Shown here: in pieces, positions 6,722 through 7,208 of the stretch
Position numbering within the stretch: the stretch's first letter is position 1
How the letters are laid out: each line of letters starts with the position of its first letter
NCBI GenBank assembly: GCA_945828175.1
Contig: CALZQD010000083.1
Location: 1-7,208 of the forward strand
Source of the DNA: an uncultured Bacteroidales bacterium
GTDB taxonomy: Bacteria > Bacteroidota > Bacteroidia > Bacteroidales > Muribaculaceae
Direction: 5' to 3'
DNA length: 7,208 bases
The notes under the pieces: generated by a model
Databases searched by the model: none
What the model was told of the DNA's origin: nothing
The model's input: only the letters and a program-made list of their open reading frames with translations
Translations under genes and position numbers: made by a program

Positions 6722-7208
6722 TTATTGTTGATTCGGGTTTATGCGGTCGCGCCAGAAGATTCGGAATCCGACAGCTCGCAGACCATTGTGGGTTATCTCA
6801 CATTCTGAAACATTGCCGTTGTCTGAGATGGCTACGCTGACCGTCTCGCCGAAATGGCACTCGCGGTGGAAGCATATGTCGAGACGCTCGACCTCATGGC
6901 TGTCGTAATAATCGAGCGGCCAGCGGTTGAGCAGCAGCGCCAGATAGCGCACCGAGTTGACATGACGGTTGAAGTCGATGTCGCAGTATTTGAATGTGTA
7001 TTCCTCTGTCTCGGGATTGGCGAGGGTCTTGAGCCTCGCGGCCTTTGTCAGAGGTATGTGTCTGGGCGACACGGGGAAAAGTTCTTTCTCGAGCAGATCG
7101 AGGTCGGCGACCGTGCGATGCTCGATGTCGATGGCCGTCCACATAGTGTAGACATAGCAGATGATATGGCCGTCACCGTCGAGGACGGTGAAGCAGCGGT
7201 CGCTGAAA
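6722..7208 (-). CDS. Acyl-ACP thioesterase, 3' part (5' end outside window)
   Basis: A cytoplasmic hotdog-fold enzyme that hydrolyses acyl-acyl carrier protein to free fatty acid. The frame is open to the window edge: upstream of the Met at 7144 it continues without a stop (FSDRCFTVLDGDGHIICYVY then TMWTAID), so that Met is internal and about 162 residues are visible. The family's active-site pattern is present: Asp, Asn and His in DIDFNRHVNSVRY (visible residues 78, 80 and 82) and adjacent Glu-Cys in FHREC (116-117), matching the D-x-N-x-H and E/C residues of plant FatA/FatB. The visible part covers the end of the first hotdog domain and the second. It lies 21 bp before ilvC in the same direction. 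From memory, Bacteroidales place this gene between ilvB/ilvN and ilvC. Acyl-chain preference cannot be read from the sequence. Confidence 0.9.
   Translation of the reverse strand, partial: FSDRCFTVLDGDGHIICYVYTMWTAIDIEHRTVADLDLLEKELFPVSPRHIPLTKAARLKTLANPETEEYTFKYCDIDFNRHVNSVRYLALLLNRWPLDYYDSHEVERLDICFHRECHFGETVSVAISDNGNVSECEITHNGLRAVGFRIFWRDRINPNQQ

Noticed and set aside
7142..7144. ATG at 7144 as the start of the thioesterase gene
   Set aside because: The frame continues upstream to the window edge without a stop and encodes family-like sequence (ending YVY before TMWTAID), so this Met is internal.

Overview
The window looks like the end of a contig from a fairly GC-rich member of the Bacteroidales, possibly a gut lineage such as the Muribaculaceae; the family-level guess is inference. 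The evidence is the Bacteroidetes-type LptD, an IlvC of the Bacteroidetes/fungal-like type, a periplasmic GH31 glycosidase, the lack of clear Shine-Dalgarno sequences, and TAnnTTTG boxes (the -7 element of the Bacteroidetes primary sigma factor) ahead of the genes. All genes recognised lie on the minus strand, so the biological order runs from right to left.

Right to left: (1) 7208-6722, the 3' part of an acyl-ACP thioesterase gene whose 5' end is outside the window. (2) 21 bp further on, ilvC (6700-5657), ketol-acid reductoisomerase of valine/isoleucine/leucine synthesis, probably in the same operon as the thioesterase. (3) 5656-5563, an intergenic stretch with a strong intrinsic terminator for ilvC and a possible promoter inside it. 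(4) 5562-3073, a secreted family 31 alpha-glycosidase. (5) 3072-2947, a 16-bp perfect inverted repeat that reads as the glycosidase terminator, directly followed by a good -7 box for the next gene. (6) 2946-190, lptD, the outer-membrane lipopolysaccharide translocon, best started at a TTG codon. (7) 189-46, a spacer with a well-formed -33/-7 promoter, two small hairpins and the first five codons of a possible next gene. (8) 45-1, not genomic: Illumina Nextera adapter with its index.

The genes form three transcription units with unrelated jobs: branched-chain amino-acid and acyl-chain metabolism, alpha-glycoside breakdown in the periplasm, and outer-membrane assembly. I see no rRNA, tRNA, CRISPR array, insertion sequence or defence system. 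I did not find an undescribed multi-gene system. The points most worth a second look are the adapter remnant, the compact terminator/promoter junctions, the promoter and truncated start at the left end, and the thioesterase-ilvC pairing.
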